From contig NZ_LT607754.1 in assembly GCF_900090285.1 (NCBI RefSeq), positions 992,001 through 1,056,000 of the forward strand: 64,000 nucleotides of DNA, read 5' to 3'. Shown in pieces: positions 27,483-35,863 of the stretch; position 1 is the stretch's first letter, and each line of letters begins with the position of its first letter. The stretch is from Micromonospora inositola. Its GTDB lineage: Bacteria; Actinomycetota; Actinomycetes; Mycobacteriales; Micromonosporaceae. Below the pieces are notes generated by a model. The model searched no databases and was not told the DNA's origin. It worked only from the letters and a program-made list of their open reading frames with translations. The position numbers and the translations under genes are program-made.

Positions 27483-28181
27483 ATGGTCGCTCCCTCGCTA
27501 CGCGCCCGGGTCCGCGCCGGAATGATCGAGGAGATCAAGGCGGTGGCCCGCCGCCACCTGGCCACCGACGGCGCCAACCTCTCGCTGCGCGCGGTCGCCC
27601 GGGACATGGGCATGGTCTCGTCGGCCATCTACCGCTACTTCCCCAGCCGGGACGACCTGCTCACCGCGCTGATCCTGGAGGCGTACGACGCGCTCGGCGA
27701 CGCGGTGGAGGCGGCCGACGCGGCCGTCGGGCGGGACGACCTGCGCGGGCGCTGGCACGCCGTCTGCCGGGCCGCCCGGGCCTGGGCGCTGGCCCACCCG
27801 GCCGAGTACGCCCTGATCTACGGCAGCCCGGTCCCCGGGTACGCGGCCCCGGACGACACGGTCGGGCCGGCCGCGCGTCCCCCGGTCGTGCTGGTCGGCA
27901 TCCTCCACGACGGAGTGACCAGCGGCCGGCTCACCCCACCGCCCGACGACGAGCTGCCCGGCCCCCTGCGCCGGGACCTCGCGGAGATCGCCGCCGGCCT
28001 GTACCCCGGCATGTCCGAGGCGCTGCTGGCCCGCGGCATGGCCGGCTGGACCCAGCTGTTCGGGCTGATCAGCTTCGAACTCTTCGGCCGGATCAATCGG
28101 ATGCTCCCGCACCGGGACGAGTACTTCGACCACCAGACCGGCCTGATGGCCGACCTGATCGGCCTCCCCCGACCGTCCTGA
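27483..28181 (+). CDS. TetR/AcrR-family regulator
   Basis: 232 aa. The N-terminal DNA-binding domain has the TetR HTH at about 28-60 (LSLRAVARDMGMVSSAIYRYFPSRDDLLTALI). The C-terminal ligand-binding domain (about 75-225) has the RAARAWALAHPAEYALIYGSPVPGY stretch seen in the WHG/TetR_C_13-like group. It is divergent from the SDR gene, with two matching operators in the 144-bp gap, so it most likely represses the SDR gene and itself until a small molecule binds. Effector unknown. Confidence 0.9.
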   Translation: MVAPSLRARVRAGMIEEIKAVARRHLATDGANLSLRAVARDMGMVSSAIYRYFPSRDDLLTALILEAYDALGDAVEAADAAVGRDDLRGRWHAVCRAARAWALAHPAEYALIYGSPVPGYAAPDDTVGPAARPPVVLVGILHDGVTSGRLTPPPDDELPGPLRRDLAEIAAGLYPGMSEALLARGMAGWTQLFGLISFELFGRINRMLPHRDEYFDHQTGLMADLIGLPRPS

Positions 28182-28221
28182 CCCGCCCTCGGGCGCGACC
28201 CGGGCCGGGCTCCCCGACCGG

Positions 28222-29190
28222 TCAGCTCCCGTCGGAGGAGTGGCCGGGGAAGAGGTGGGCGGTCGGGTCGATCGCCACCGCCGCGTTGTTCACCGCCGTG
28301 GCGGCTTCACCGAAGCCGGTGGCGATCAGCCGGACCTTCCCCGCGTACTCCGTGATGTCACCGGCGGCGAAGACCCGGGGCAGGTTCGTGGCCATCGCGC
28401 TGTCCACCACGATGTGCCGGCGGTCCAGCTGGAGCCCCCACTCGGCGAGCGGGCCCAGGTCGGCGGTGAAGCCGAGCGCCGCGATGACGGTGTCCACCGG
28501 CAGCATCTCCGCCGCGCCAGCCCGGACGACGATCTCCGCGGCGGTCACCCGGTCCTCCCCGTGCAGCCGGGTCACCTCGGCGTTGACCACCACCCGAACC
28601 GGCAGGGACAGCACCCGGGCGACGGTCGACGCGTGGGCGCGGAACCGTTCGCGGCGGTGCACCAGGGTCACCGACCGGGCCAGCGGCTGAAGGGTCAGGG
28701 CCCAGTCGAAGGCGGAGTCACCACCGCCGACGATCAGCACGTCCCGGCCGGCCAGTTCGGTCGGCTGCGGTACGAAGTAGACGATTCCGGTGCCGACGAA
28801 GCTGTCGGCGGCGGGCAGCGGCCGGGGCGTGAAGCTGCCCAGCCCGCCGGTGACGATCACCGCGCCGCAGCTCAGCTGCTCGCCCCCGGCGAGACCCAGC
28901 ACCGGCCGCCCGTCGACGTAGGAGAGCTTCTCGGCCCGGGTGCCCAGCAGGTACGCCGGCGCGAACGGCGCGGCCTGGGCGACCAGGTTCGCCACCAGGT
29001 CCCGCCCCTTGACGGCGGGGAACCCGGCGACGTCGAGGATCAGCTTCTCCGGGTACATCGCGGCGACCTGGCCGCCCGGCTCGGGCAGCGCGTCGATCAC
29101 CGCCACGGAGAGCCCACGGAACCCGGCGTAGTACGCGGCGAAGAGCCCGGCCGGACCGGCCCCGATCACGGCGACATCGACTTCGCGCAT
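28222..29190 (-). CDS. Ferredoxin/flavodoxin-NADP+ reductase, YumC type
   Basis: 322 aa from the ATG at 29190. The fold is that of thioredoxin reductase: FAD-binding GAGPAGL (10-16), the central ATG-like motif VIVTGGLGSF, an NADP-binding GGGDSAFDWAL motif, and the C-terminal FAD motif FAAGDITEY. The CxxC redox pair of thioredoxin reductase is missing, which marks type-2 ferredoxin-NADP reductases. It would pass electrons between NADPH and ferredoxin or flavodoxin. The frame continues upstream only as antisense to other DNA. It stands alone; the rhomboid gene lies upstream on the same strand, 113 nt away. Confidence 0.88.
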   Translation of the reverse strand: MREVDVAVIGAGPAGLFAAYYAGFRGLSVAVIDALPEPGGQVAAMYPEKLILDVAGFPAVKGRDLVANLVAQAAPFAPAYLLGTRAEKLSYVDGRPVLGLAGGEQLSCGAVIVTGGLGSFTPRPLPAADSFVGTGIVYFVPQPTELAGRDVLIVGGGDSAFDWALTLQPLARSVTLVHRRERFRAHASTVARVLSLPVRVVVNAEVTRLHGEDRVTAAEIVVRAGAAEMLPVDTVIAALGFTADLGPLAEWGLQLDRRHIVVDSAMATNLPRVFAAGDITEYAGKVRLIATGFGEAATAVNNAAVAIDPTAHLFPGHSSDGS

Positions 29191-29303
29191 GCGTACCGTC
29201 ACTTTCGCCTTACGGATCAACGTGTGCTGATGCCGACGGTATGCGTGCGGATGCCGCCGGGCAAGCACGTCCCATGACCCTTTCGGGCGACCGTGACGGC
29301 CGG

Positions 29304-29963
29304 TCAGGGCAGGGTGAGCGGCGGCTCCGTGTGCTGCGGCTGGTCCAGCTCGGCGCGGCGACGCCGGAACAGGATCGCCGCGACGATCCCGCCGAGCAGC
29401 CCGAACAGGTGGCCCTGCCAGGAGATCCGCTCGTCGGTGGGGAGGATCCCGAGCAGTTGCCAGCCGTAGAGCAGGCCGACCAGCAGCACCACGGCGACGT
29501 TCCACCAACTCCGCTCGACGACGCCCCGGGTGAGCAGGATGCCCAGGTAGCCGAAGATGACGCCGCTGGCGCCGACCACCACCGAGTTGGGTGAGCCGGT
29601 GAACCACACCCCCAGCCCGCTGACCAGGATGATCACCAGCGTCGACCAGAGGAATCGGCGGGTGCCGGCGGCGAGCACGAAGGTGCCGAGCAGGATCAGC
29701 GGGATGCTGTTGCTGTAGAGGTGGTTGAAGTCGGCGTGCAGGAACGGCGAGAAGAAGACGCCGTCCAGCCCCTGGATCCGGTGCGGGATGATCCCGGCCG
29801 CCACGTCGAGGTCGGCGTGCAGCCCGACGTCGAGCGCCTCGATGAGGAACAGCACCGGCACGACCGCGCACATCGCGACGAAGGCCCGGCCCAGCGAGGC
29901 GTAGAACGCCTCGGTGCCGAACCGGTGGGGATCGCCGCCCGTCGGGCCGCCGCGCCAGGTCAC
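29304..29963 (-). CDS. Rhomboid-family intramembrane serine protease
   Basis: 219 aa from the GTG at 29963. A longer frame from 30056 would run through the terminator hairpin of the upstream gene, so I rejected it. About six transmembrane helices. The catalytic dyad is Ser133 in GASG and His185 in WQGHLFG; the HADFNHLYSNS motif (about 76-86) supplies the oxyanion-loop His and Asn. Rhomboids cleave transmembrane substrates within the bilayer. The substrate is unknown; the secreted or anchored proteins nearby are possible but unproven. Confidence 0.92.
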   Translation of the reverse strand: MTWRGGPTGGDPHRFGTEAFYASLGRAFVAMCAVVPVLFLIEALDVGLHADLDVAAGIIPHRIQGLDGVFFSPFLHADFNHLYSNSIPLILLGTFVLAAGTRRFLWSTLVIILVSGLGVWFTGSPNSVVVGASGVIFGYLGILLTRGVVERSWWNVAVVLLVGLLYGWQLLGILPTDERISWQGHLFGLLGGIVAAILFRRRRAELDQPQHTEPPLTLP

Positions 29964-30026
29964 GTACCAATGGCTATCAGCAATCGCGGTCGACCGCCAC
30001 TCGTGCGGCGCGTCCCCCCGCGACAC

Positions 30027-30070
30027 GACGACGGCGGGGTGTGCGGCTTCCCACACACCCCGCCGTCGTC
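30027..30070 (-). terminator. 17-bp hairpin terminator after transglycosylase gene
   Basis: GACGACGGCGGGGTGTG (30027-30043) pairs perfectly with 30054-30070 across a 10-nt loop, beginning 9 nt after the transglycosylase stop. No T-tract follows. Confidence 0.85.
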
Positions 30071-30078
30071 AGGTCGGA

Positions 30079-30768
30079 TCAGTACCAGCCGGTGCTCTGC
30101 GAGTGCGACCAGGCGCCGCACGGGTCGTCGTACCGGCCCTCGATGTAGCCGAGCCCCCATTTGATCTGGGTGGCCGGGTTGGTCTTCCAGTCGTCGGCGA
30201 CCGAGCCCATCTTGCTGCCGGGCAGCGCCTGCGGGATGCCGTACGCACCGGAGCCGGAGTTGTAGGCCTTGTGGTTCCAGCCGCTCTCCTTGGTCCAGAG
30301 CTTGTCCAGACACGGGAACTGGTCGATGCCGAAGCCCGCGTCGAGCATGAGCGCGCAGCCGATCGCCCGGTTGCCGCTGTACTCCTCGCAGGAGGCCGGG
30401 ATCGGGCCGTCGTACGGCTTGGTGGCCGCCTTGGCCGCGGCGTCCGCCGCCGCCCGCTCCTTCTTCCGGGACGCCGCCGCGGCCTCGGCCTCGCGGGCCC
30501 GCTCGGCGGCCTCCTTGGCCGCCGCCGCGGCCCGCAGCTTCGCCTGGTACTCGGCGGCCCGCTGCTTGGCCGAATCCAGCCGGTGATCGGCCTGCCGGTC
30601 ACGCTGGTACGCGTACTCCGCCTGGTCGACCTCGAGGCCGACCTGCGCGGTCAGGCCCTGCTGCTGGGTTTCCCGGTCTTCGCCCAGGTAGAAGCCACCG
30701 GCAACGCCCACGGAGAGCAGCGCGACAGCGGCAGTGCGGGCGCCGAACCGGCTCCACAGCCGACTCAC
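30079..30768 (-). CDS. Secreted lytic transglycosylase (SLT-like)
   Basis: 229 aa from the GTG at 30768, which has AGGGA 7 nt upstream; the frame to 30882 falls in the leader. An N-terminal signal or anchor (RTAAVALLSVGVAGGFYLG) is followed by an Ala/Glu/Lys-rich coiled coil (about 45-115) and a ~110-residue catalytic domain. Glu161 in KLWTKESGWNHKAYNSGSGA is the expected general acid, and the AYGIPQALPGSKM motif is typical of the fold. It cleaves peptidoglycan glycan strands. Four Cys in the domain may form disulfides. The long leader suggests RNA-level control. Confidence 0.9.
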   Translation of the reverse strand: MSRLWSRFGARTAAVALLSVGVAGGFYLGEDRETQQQGLTAQVGLEVDQAEYAYQRDRQADHRLDSAKQRAAEYQAKLRAAAAAKEAAERAREAEAAAASRKKERAAADAAAKAATKPYDGPIPASCEEYSGNRAIGCALMLDAGFGIDQFPCLDKLWTKESGWNHKAYNSGSGAYGIPQALPGSKMGSVADDWKTNPATQIKWGLGYIEGRYDDPCGAWSHSQSTGWY

Positions 30769-31056
30769 GAAGTGGTCCCTTCGTCGGGGGCAAGGACACG
30801 ACGCGAGGCGTGGCCGTCGTGGCCGCGTCGGCGCCGTGAGCGCCCCGACCTCGCGGGTCGCAATCGACGCACCGGCGTTCACCGACCTCCGTCGCCCGGG
30901 GGGGCGAACGATGACCGACGATCTTCATAGGTGCGTGGGCGCTCGTTGGACACCATTGCGCACAGTGAGGCGGATGGGAAACCAAGAGCCTCATTTGTGA
31001 CCTGGGCCACAAAATGAATGCGCTCAAACAGTGACAAACACGGCAGTGGATCGATA
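30769..31056 (-). ncRNA. Candidate structured leader, possible c-di-AMP (ydaO-type) riboswitch
   Basis: The 288-bp stretch upstream of the transglycosylase contains, in minus-strand order, GGGCGACGGAGGTCGGTGAA, then GCC/GGC-rich pairing segments and GGCGCTCACGGCGCCGACG. The GACGGAGG and GGTGAA elements resemble conserved parts of actinobacterial ydaO leaders, which often precede cell-wall hydrolase genes. The match is by eye and incomplete. Confidence 0.35.
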
Positions 31057-32472
31057 TCAGAGCGGGATGTCCTCCAACAGATCCGTCACCATGGCGGCGA
31101 TCGGCGACCGCTCCGAACGACTGAGCGTGACATGCGCGAAGAGCGGATGGCCCTTCAGCGCCTCGATCACCGCGGTCACCCCGTCGTGCCGTCCGACCCG
31201 CAGGTTGTCCCGCTGGGCGACGTCGTGGGTGAGCACCACCCGCGACCCCTGGCCGATCCGGGAGAGGACGGTGAGCAGGACCCCCCGCTCCAGCGACTGG
31301 GCCTCGTCGACGATCACGAAGGCATCGTGCAGGCTCCGCCCCCGGATGTGGGTGAGCGGCAGCACCTCGAGGATGCCCCGGGAGGTGACCTCCTCCAGCA
31401 CGTTCTCGTGCACCACCGCGCCGAGGGTGTCGAAGACCGCCTGGGCCCAGGGCGACATCTTCTCCGACTCCGACCCGGGCAGGTATCCCAGCTCCTGACC
31501 GCCGACGGCGTAGAGCGGACGGAAGACGACCACCTTCTTGTGCCGGCGACGCTCCATCACCGCCTCCAGCCCGGCGCAGAGCGCCAGGGCGGACTTGCCG
31601 GTGCCCGCCCGCCCGCCGAGCGAGACGATCCCGATCGACTCGTCCAGCAGCAGGTCCAGCGCCACCCGCTGCTCGGCCGAGCGGCCGCGCACGCCGAACG
31701 CCTCCCGGTCGCCGCGGACCAGTCGAACGGTCTTGTCGGGCAGTACCCGACCGAGCGCCGAGCCGCGGGCCGAGTGCAGCACCAGACCGGTGTGGCAGGG
31801 CAGCCCGGCGGCGGCGTCCAGGTCGAGCGTCTCGCCCGCGTACAGCCGGCCGATCTGCTCCTCGCCCAACTCCAGCTCGGCCATGCCGGTCCAGGTCGGG
31901 TCGCTGGCCTGGCCGTGCCGGTACTCGTCCGCCCGCAGGCCGACCGAGGCCGCCTTCACCCGCAGCGGCATGTCCTTGCTGACCAGGGTGACCTCACGCC
32001 CCTCGGCGGCGAGGTTGAGCGCCACGGAGAGGATCCGGGCGTCGTTCGACTCGTTCCGGAAGCCGGGTGGCAGCACCCCGTCGTCGGTGTGGTTCAGCTC
32101 CACCCGGAGCGTTCCGCCCTGGTCGTTGGCGGGCACCGGCCGGTCCAGCCGGCCGTGCTTCACCCGCAGCTCGTCGAGCATGCGCAGCGACTGCCGGGCG
32201 AACCAGCCCAGTTCCGGGTGCTGCCGCTTCCCCTCCAGCTCGGAGATGACGACGAGCGGCAGCACCACCTCGTGCTCGGCGAAGCGGTGGAACGCCGCGG
32301 GATCGGAGAGGAGGACCGAGGTGTCCAGGACGAAGGCCTGGCCGGCTGGTCGGGGCTCCTCGGTGCCGACCGGCGCGGCCGCGGTGGTGCGGCGGCTGCG
32401 GGCGGTCCGGCGGGTCGTGGCAGTCGCGGCCGGGGTCTGGTCGGCACCGGCGGGGGTACGGCGAGTCGTCAC
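31057..32472 (-). CDS. PIN-PhoH ATPase (PhoH2 type)
   Basis: 471 aa from the GTG at 32472, with GGAG 8 nt upstream; the longer frame to 32685 has no such site. The first ~45 residues are Thr/Arg/Ala-rich. A PIN ribonuclease domain ([12 protein letters not shown] near residue 50, later [12 protein letters not shown]) is followed by a PhoH ATPase domain with Walker [13 protein letters not shown] near residue 290, [17 protein letters not shown], and Walker [13 protein letters not shown]. PhoH2 proteins of mycobacteria are sequence-specific RNA helicases and RNases, sometimes paired with an antitoxin-like upstream ORF; none was recognised here. Confidence 0.92.
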   Translation of the reverse strand: MTTRRTPAGADQTPAATATTRRTARSRRTTAAAPVGTEEPRPAGQAFVLDTSVLLSDPAAFHRFAEHEVVLPLVVISELEGKRQHPELGWFARQSLRMLDELRVKHGRLDRPVPANDQGGTLRVELNHTDDGVLPPGFRNESNDARILSVALNLAAEGREVTLVSKDMPLRVKAASVGLRADEYRHGQASDPTWTGMAELELGEEQIGRLYAGETLDLDAAAGLPCHTGLVLHSARGSALGRVLPDKTVRLVRGDREAFGVRGRSAEQRVALDLLLDESIGIVSLGGRAGTGKSALALCAGLEAVMERRRHKKVVVFRPLYAVGGQELGYLPGSESEKMSPWAQAVFDTLGAVVHENVLEEVTSRGILEVLPLTHIRGRSLHDAFVIVDEAQSLERGVLLTVLSRIGQGSRVVLTHDVAQRDNLRVGRHDGVTAVIEALKGHPLFAHVTLSRSERSPIAAMVTDLLEDIPL

Positions 32473-32817
32473 AGGCCTGCTCCGCGGATGGGCACCCGGC
32501 CACCCGTGTTCCGCCTCGTCCGGTGCCCGGTGGACACGGGGTCGGATGCGGGCCCCGTGCGCGAGGTCGCAGGTCCGGGCTGGCCGGCTGGCCCGGGAGA
32601 ACCCCGCGCCATGAGTAGACGCTAACCGCGTCACGGCCCTTCGGCTAGTAGGCGACATCGGATCCCACCCGGCCGGGGCGTGCACGCCGGGCGGCGGAAC
32701 CGGCCGGGATGCATGCCCCCTGCGCGCATCCCGGCCGGTGGGACCTGCGTCACCGGTCTGACGTGGTCCCGACGGTGCGTGTCCGCCGCGGACGACGCAC
32801 CGTGTCTCTGGCGGACC
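32473..32817. other. Intergenic region upstream of phoH
   Basis: 345 bp on the minus-strand side between phoH and the small membrane protein gene. It contains the terminator at 32700-32738 and otherwise no supported gene; the phoH promoter must lie here. Confidence 0.5.
32700..32738 (-). terminator. 13-bp hairpin terminator
   Basis: CCGGCCGGGATGC (32700-32712) pairs perfectly with GCATCCCGGCCGG (32726-32738). It follows the 33712-32818 gene pair and isolates phoH from it. Confidence 0.75.
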
Positions 32818-33318
32818 TCAGCCCTGCCGGCGGGCCAGCGTCCCGGTCGGGTGCCGGCCGACCACCGTGCTCACCGACTGCGTGAACGAGGACCCGGTGT
32901 AGGTGGTCCCCTGCCGGGTGGCGATCCCGCCGAGCTGCGCGGTCGCGGTGCCGCGCGAGGACGGGCCGGGCGCGGGGCGACCACCGAGCGGGACGGCCCC
33001 CGATGTCGCCGTACCGTCGACCGGGACCGCGGCGGGCGTCGTCGTGCCGCCCAGCGGGACCGCGGCGGAGGTCGTGCCGCTCCGCGGCGCCGCCGCGGGC
33101 GGCCCCGGGGCGACGACCGGGCCGGCCAGCGCCGAGGCGATGGCGGCCTGGGCGTCGCGGCGCCGGCGGTTCCAGGCGCCCCGGTCACCGTCGAAGTAGC
33201 CCTGTCGGTAACCGAAGCGGTAGCCGATCCGGTAGCTGAGCTGGCCGTGCAGCCGGCCCGCCGCGTAGCTGGTCGACCCGAGGACGAGGACGAGGAAGAC
33301 CGCGAGGAAGGGGCTCAT
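32818..33318 (-). CDS. Small single-pass membrane protein with low-complexity tail
   Basis: 166 aa, ATG start. Residues 1-21 are a transmembrane helix (FLAVFLVLVLGSTSYAAG). Then comes an unusual Tyr/Gly/Arg/Gln-rich motif (YRIGYRFGYRQGYFDGDRG), a basic patch (NRRRRDAQ), and ~100 residues rich in Pro, Gly, Thr and Ala with repeated AVPLGGT/AVPVDGT units. Not assigned to a family. It lies 52 nt downstream of the 33371-33712 gene and probably shares its transcript. Confidence 0.6.
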   Translation of the reverse strand: MSPFLAVFLVLVLGSTSYAAGRLHGQLSYRIGYRFGYRQGYFDGDRGAWNRRRRDAQAAIASALAGPVVAPGPPAAAPRSGTTSAAVPLGGTTTPAAVPVDGTATSGAVPLGGRPAPGPSSRGTATAQLGGIATRQGTTYTGSSFTQSVSTVVGRHPTGTLARRQG

Positions 33319-33370
33319 CCGGCCGCTCCCGCCGGCGTCGGATCACCGGACACCGCGGTCGCCCGCCGGG

Positions 33371-33712
33371 TCATCGCTCCTCCGGCTCGGCCGCGGGGTC
33401 GACGACCAGCAGCCGCTCCAGATCGGCGGTGCTGACCTCCTCGACCAGTTCGACGCTGATCCGGCAGCCGTCCAGGACGACCTCCGCGACCGAGGAGCGC
33501 CGGATCTCGCCGCCGGCGTCATAGACCCGGACGCTCAGTTCGGGACAGCCGAGGTGGGTACGCCAGGCGTTCCACTCGTCCCGGTCCCCGACGCTGAGCG
33601 ACAGGTAGCGGCAACCCCGGGCGAGGTAGAGGCGCCACGGCGCGCTCAGCCCGGCGGCCACCCCCTCGGCGATCAGGCCGAACGCCTGGGCGCGGGTGGC
33701 GAGCTCGGTCAC
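33371..33712 (-). CDS. Hypothetical 113-aa soluble protein
   Basis: 113 aa, ATG start. Mixed alpha/beta sequence: an N-terminal helix (TRAQAFGLIAEGVAAGLSAPW), beta-like segments CRYLSLSVGDRDEWNAW, LSVRVYDAGGEIRRSSVAEV, and an acidic C-terminus. No catalytic motif or known family recognised. Its start lies 264 bp from the divergent HTH regulator gene at 33977, across a region with repeated GTGACA motifs, so it could be under that regulator. It heads a two-gene minus-strand unit with the membrane protein at 32818. Confidence 0.6.
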   Translation of the reverse strand: MTELATRAQAFGLIAEGVAAGLSAPWRLYLARGCRYLSLSVGDRDEWNAWRTHLGCPELSVRVYDAGGEIRRSSVAEVVLDGCRISVELVEEVSTADLERLLVVDPAAEPEER

Positions 33713-33976
33713 AAGACCCCCCTGAAACCCGCGGAGTGACGCATGTGAGCACTCGTCGTCTCAAGCACGTGACACACCGTAAGTTGTCTCATGAGCGTGA
33801 CAGTATCAGCTTTTCGTCTGTTTACCGCCGTACTGGCGGGCATCTATTCTGCCCGGGTGACACCCCTCAAGAGCAGCGCTGGATCGTTTACCGGAAGCCC
33901 GAGAGAGCCGTCACGTCCGCGTGACAGCAGCGTGCCGGGCGGCCCCGGGACGGACGACTGGTCGTACCGTCACGGG
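33713..33976. promoter_or_regulatory. Divergent regulatory region with four GTGACA repeats
   Basis: GTGACA occurs in direct orientation at 33769, 33797, 33857 and 33921, with GTCAC segments at 33970 and near 33708. The region is AT-richer than its surroundings (33781-33860). The repeats are candidate sites for the HTH regulator encoded at its right edge. Confidence 0.45.
33965..33970 (+). promoter_or_regulatory. -10 box TACCGT of leaderless HTH gene
   Basis: TACCGT is followed after 6 nt by the GTG at 33977. Confidence 0.45.
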
Positions 33977-34417
33977 GTGACCGAGACGGCTAACGCACGG
34001 AAGATCGCCTTCGCCACCTTCGTACGACGCGCGCTGGACGACGCCCGGGCCATGCGGGCCTGGAGCGGGACCGAGGTCTCCCGCCGCACCGGCGTCTCCC
34101 GACAGACCATCAACCGCTGGGTACGCGGCGACTGGGCCAGCGACCCGGAGGCGGAGCGGGTGGTCGCCTTCTGCGAGGGACTGGGCCTCAACCCGGCGAC
34201 CGCCTTCACCGCGCTGGGCTGGGACCGGACGACCCCGCCCCGCAGCGCCCCCACGCCACCGCCGATGGACCCCGACGTCGAGGCGCTGCTCCGCCGCCTG
34301 GTGGATCCGAATGTGTCGGAGGCGGAGAAGTTCCACATCCGGGAAACCATTCGTTACCTCGCCTATCGTCCGACGCTTCCGGCTGACGTGGGAAAACGAG
34401 GCAGGCAGGCCGGATAG
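33977..34417 (+). CDS. XRE-like helix-turn-helix regulator
   Basis: 146 aa from the GTG at 33977; the frame opens at 33791, but the leaderless -10 box and family length support the later start. Residues about 25-55 form an HTH (WSGTEVSRRTGVSRQTINRWVRGDW) of the Cro/CI or XRE class. A Pro-rich linker (near 88-97) leads to a C-terminal helical segment (VEALLRRLVDPNVSEAEKFHIRETIRYLAY), probably for dimerisation. No effector domain seen. It probably controls itself and the divergent 33712-32818 pair. Confidence 0.8.
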   Translation: MTETANARKIAFATFVRRALDDARAMRAWSGTEVSRRTGVSRQTINRWVRGDWASDPEAERVVAFCEGLGLNPATAFTALGWDRTTPPRSAPTPPPMDPDVEALLRRLVDPNVSEAEKFHIRETIRYLAYRPTLPADVGKRGRQAG

Positions 34418-34596
34418 TTAACAAGCTGGGTCATTTGCTCAGATGGCGAAAGAACGGTAAGGCAGACCCGATCGTTTCACTCCGGGGCCGGAACGGGCGC
34501 GCTAGCGTCCCTATTCGTACTGCTTGGGCTCGTCGTCGGCGGGGGGACGGGACAAGGCCGAATCCAGCCCTGCGGGACAGAAGGAGGGGTCTGTCC

Positions 34597-34950
34597 ATGA
34601 CCCTGAAATGGTTGGCAGTCGTGGTCGCGGTGGTGTCGGTGACATCGTGCGTGACCGGCAACGTGGTGGTCGGCGTGATCAACGGCGGGCAGCTTCCCCT
34701 GGTCGTCAACCTCTTCGCCCTCACCGCCGCCGGCACCGCGGTGGTTCTCGCAGTGATCGCCGAGCTGCACGACCGGCTCAACGACCGGGTCAGTGCGCTC
34801 ACCGAGTTCCTGGTGGCCCGGCTGAACGAGATCGAGGCGCACACCGGCGACCGGAACACCGGCTTCGTGGAGGGCTACCTGCTCAGCCACGGCCAGGACG
34901 CGGCCGTCGTGCCGTTCGGACGCCGGGGACGGGGGGCCGCCGAACGCTGA
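34597..34950 (+). CDS. Small two-helix membrane protein
   Basis: 117 aa from the ATG at 34597, preceded by AAGGAGGGG 8-9 nt upstream. Two predicted transmembrane helices (LAVVVAVVSVTSCVTGNVVVG and LVVNLFALTAAGTAVVLAVI) are followed by a helical cytoplasmic stretch (ELHDRLNDRVSALTEFLVARLNEIEAHTGD) that is likely amphipathic or coiled coil. No family recognised. It is 180 bp after the HTH gene and 69 bp before otsB, all on the plus strand. Confidence 0.65.
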   Translation: MTLKWLAVVVAVVSVTSCVTGNVVVGVINGGQLPLVVNLFALTAAGTAVVLAVIAELHDRLNDRVSALTEFLVARLNEIEAHTGDRNTGFVEGYLLSHGQDAAVVPFGRRGRGAAER

Positions 34951-35006
34951 GTTTCCCGACCGCCGAGCGTCACATCTCGGCCACGAATGAGCCGCCCCGC
35001 CCGGGG

Positions 35007-35012
35007 TACGCT
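35007..35012 (+). promoter_or_regulatory. -10 box TACGCT of leaderless otsB
   Basis: TACGCT is followed after 7 nt by the GTG at 35020, arguing for that start over the ATG at 34987. Confidence 0.5.
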
Positions 35013-35019
35013 GTCGCGC

Positions 35020-35844
35020 GTGCCGCCGTTGAATCTGGGCAACCAGCAGCCGATGACCCCGTTGGACGCCGAGCATGCGTGGCGTGCCACCGCCGAGCGG
35101 GCAGCCGACACGGTGCTCTTCTTCGACTTCGACGGCACCCTCGCGCCGGTCGACGACGACCCGACCGCGGTCCAGCCCGCCCCGAAGGTGCTCGCCGCGC
35201 TGGAGTCGCTCGCCCCGCTCGTACGCCGGATCGCCATCGTCTCCGCGCGGCCGGTGGAGTTCCTCCGCGACCACCTCGGCGGCCTCGCCGGGATCGACCT
35301 GTACGGGCTCTACGGCCTGGAGCACAGCCACTCCGGCGGCGAGACGGTCACCGAGCCGGCCGCCCTGCCCTGGGTGCCCACCATGTCGGAGCTGGCCGAG
35401 CAGGCCCGCGCCGAGCTGCCGCCCGGCGCCCTGGTGGAGTTCAAGCGGCTCTCCGTCGCCCTGCACTGGCGCACCGCCCCGCAGCTCGGCGGCCTGGTGC
35501 AGGAGTGGGGCCGGGCCCGCGCCGAGCGGCTCGGGCTGCGCTGCCAGGCCGGCCGGATGGTGCTGGAGCTCAAGCCCCCGGTCGACCGGGACAAGGGCAT
35601 GGTGATCGGCGAGATCGTCCGGGACGCCGGCGGCGCCTGGTACTTCGGCGACGACGTCTCCGACATCAAGGCCTTCGCCGCGCTGCGCGCCCGCGCCGCC
35701 GCCGATCCCCACTTCGTCGGCGTCTGCGTGGCCGTCGCGAACCCGGAAACCGGTCACGAGGTCGCCGACGCCGCCGACCTCACCCTCGACTCCCCCGCCG
35801 CCCTCGCCACCTTCCTCACCGACGCCCTCCCCCACCTCACCTGA
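35020..35844 (+). CDS. otsB: Trehalose-6-phosphate phosphatase
   Basis: 274 aa from the GTG at 35020; an ATG at 34987 would add 11 residues but has no ribosome binding site. HAD-superfamily phosphatase that dephosphorylates trehalose 6-phosphate. Motifs: nucleophile FFDFDGTLAPVDDDP, motif II Ser in IAIVSARP, and motifs III/IV in KPPVDRDKGMV and YFGDDVSDIKAFAAL. The trehalose-phosphatase pattern of YGLEHSH is present. OtsA is not in the window. It is convergent with uppS, 20 bp apart. Confidence 0.93.
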   Translation: MPPLNLGNQQPMTPLDAEHAWRATAERAADTVLFFDFDGTLAPVDDDPTAVQPAPKVLAALESLAPLVRRIAIVSARPVEFLRDHLGGLAGIDLYGLYGLEHSHSGGETVTEPAALPWVPTMSELAEQARAELPPGALVEFKRLSVALHWRTAPQLGGLVQEWGRARAERLGLRCQAGRMVLELKPPVDRDKGMVIGEIVRDAGGAWYFGDDVSDIKAFAALRARAAADPHFVGVCVAVANPETGHEVADAADLTLDSPAALATFLTDALPHLT

Positions 35845-35863
35845 GCGACAGGGGCGGCGGGGG

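Noticed and set aside
28222..29190. Thioredoxin reductase
   Set aside because: The fold fits, but the CxxC pair is absent, so ferredoxin-NADP reductase is the better call.
29964..30056. Extra N-terminal residues of the rhomboid protease
   Set aside because: They are encoded by the terminator hairpin region of the neighbouring gene.
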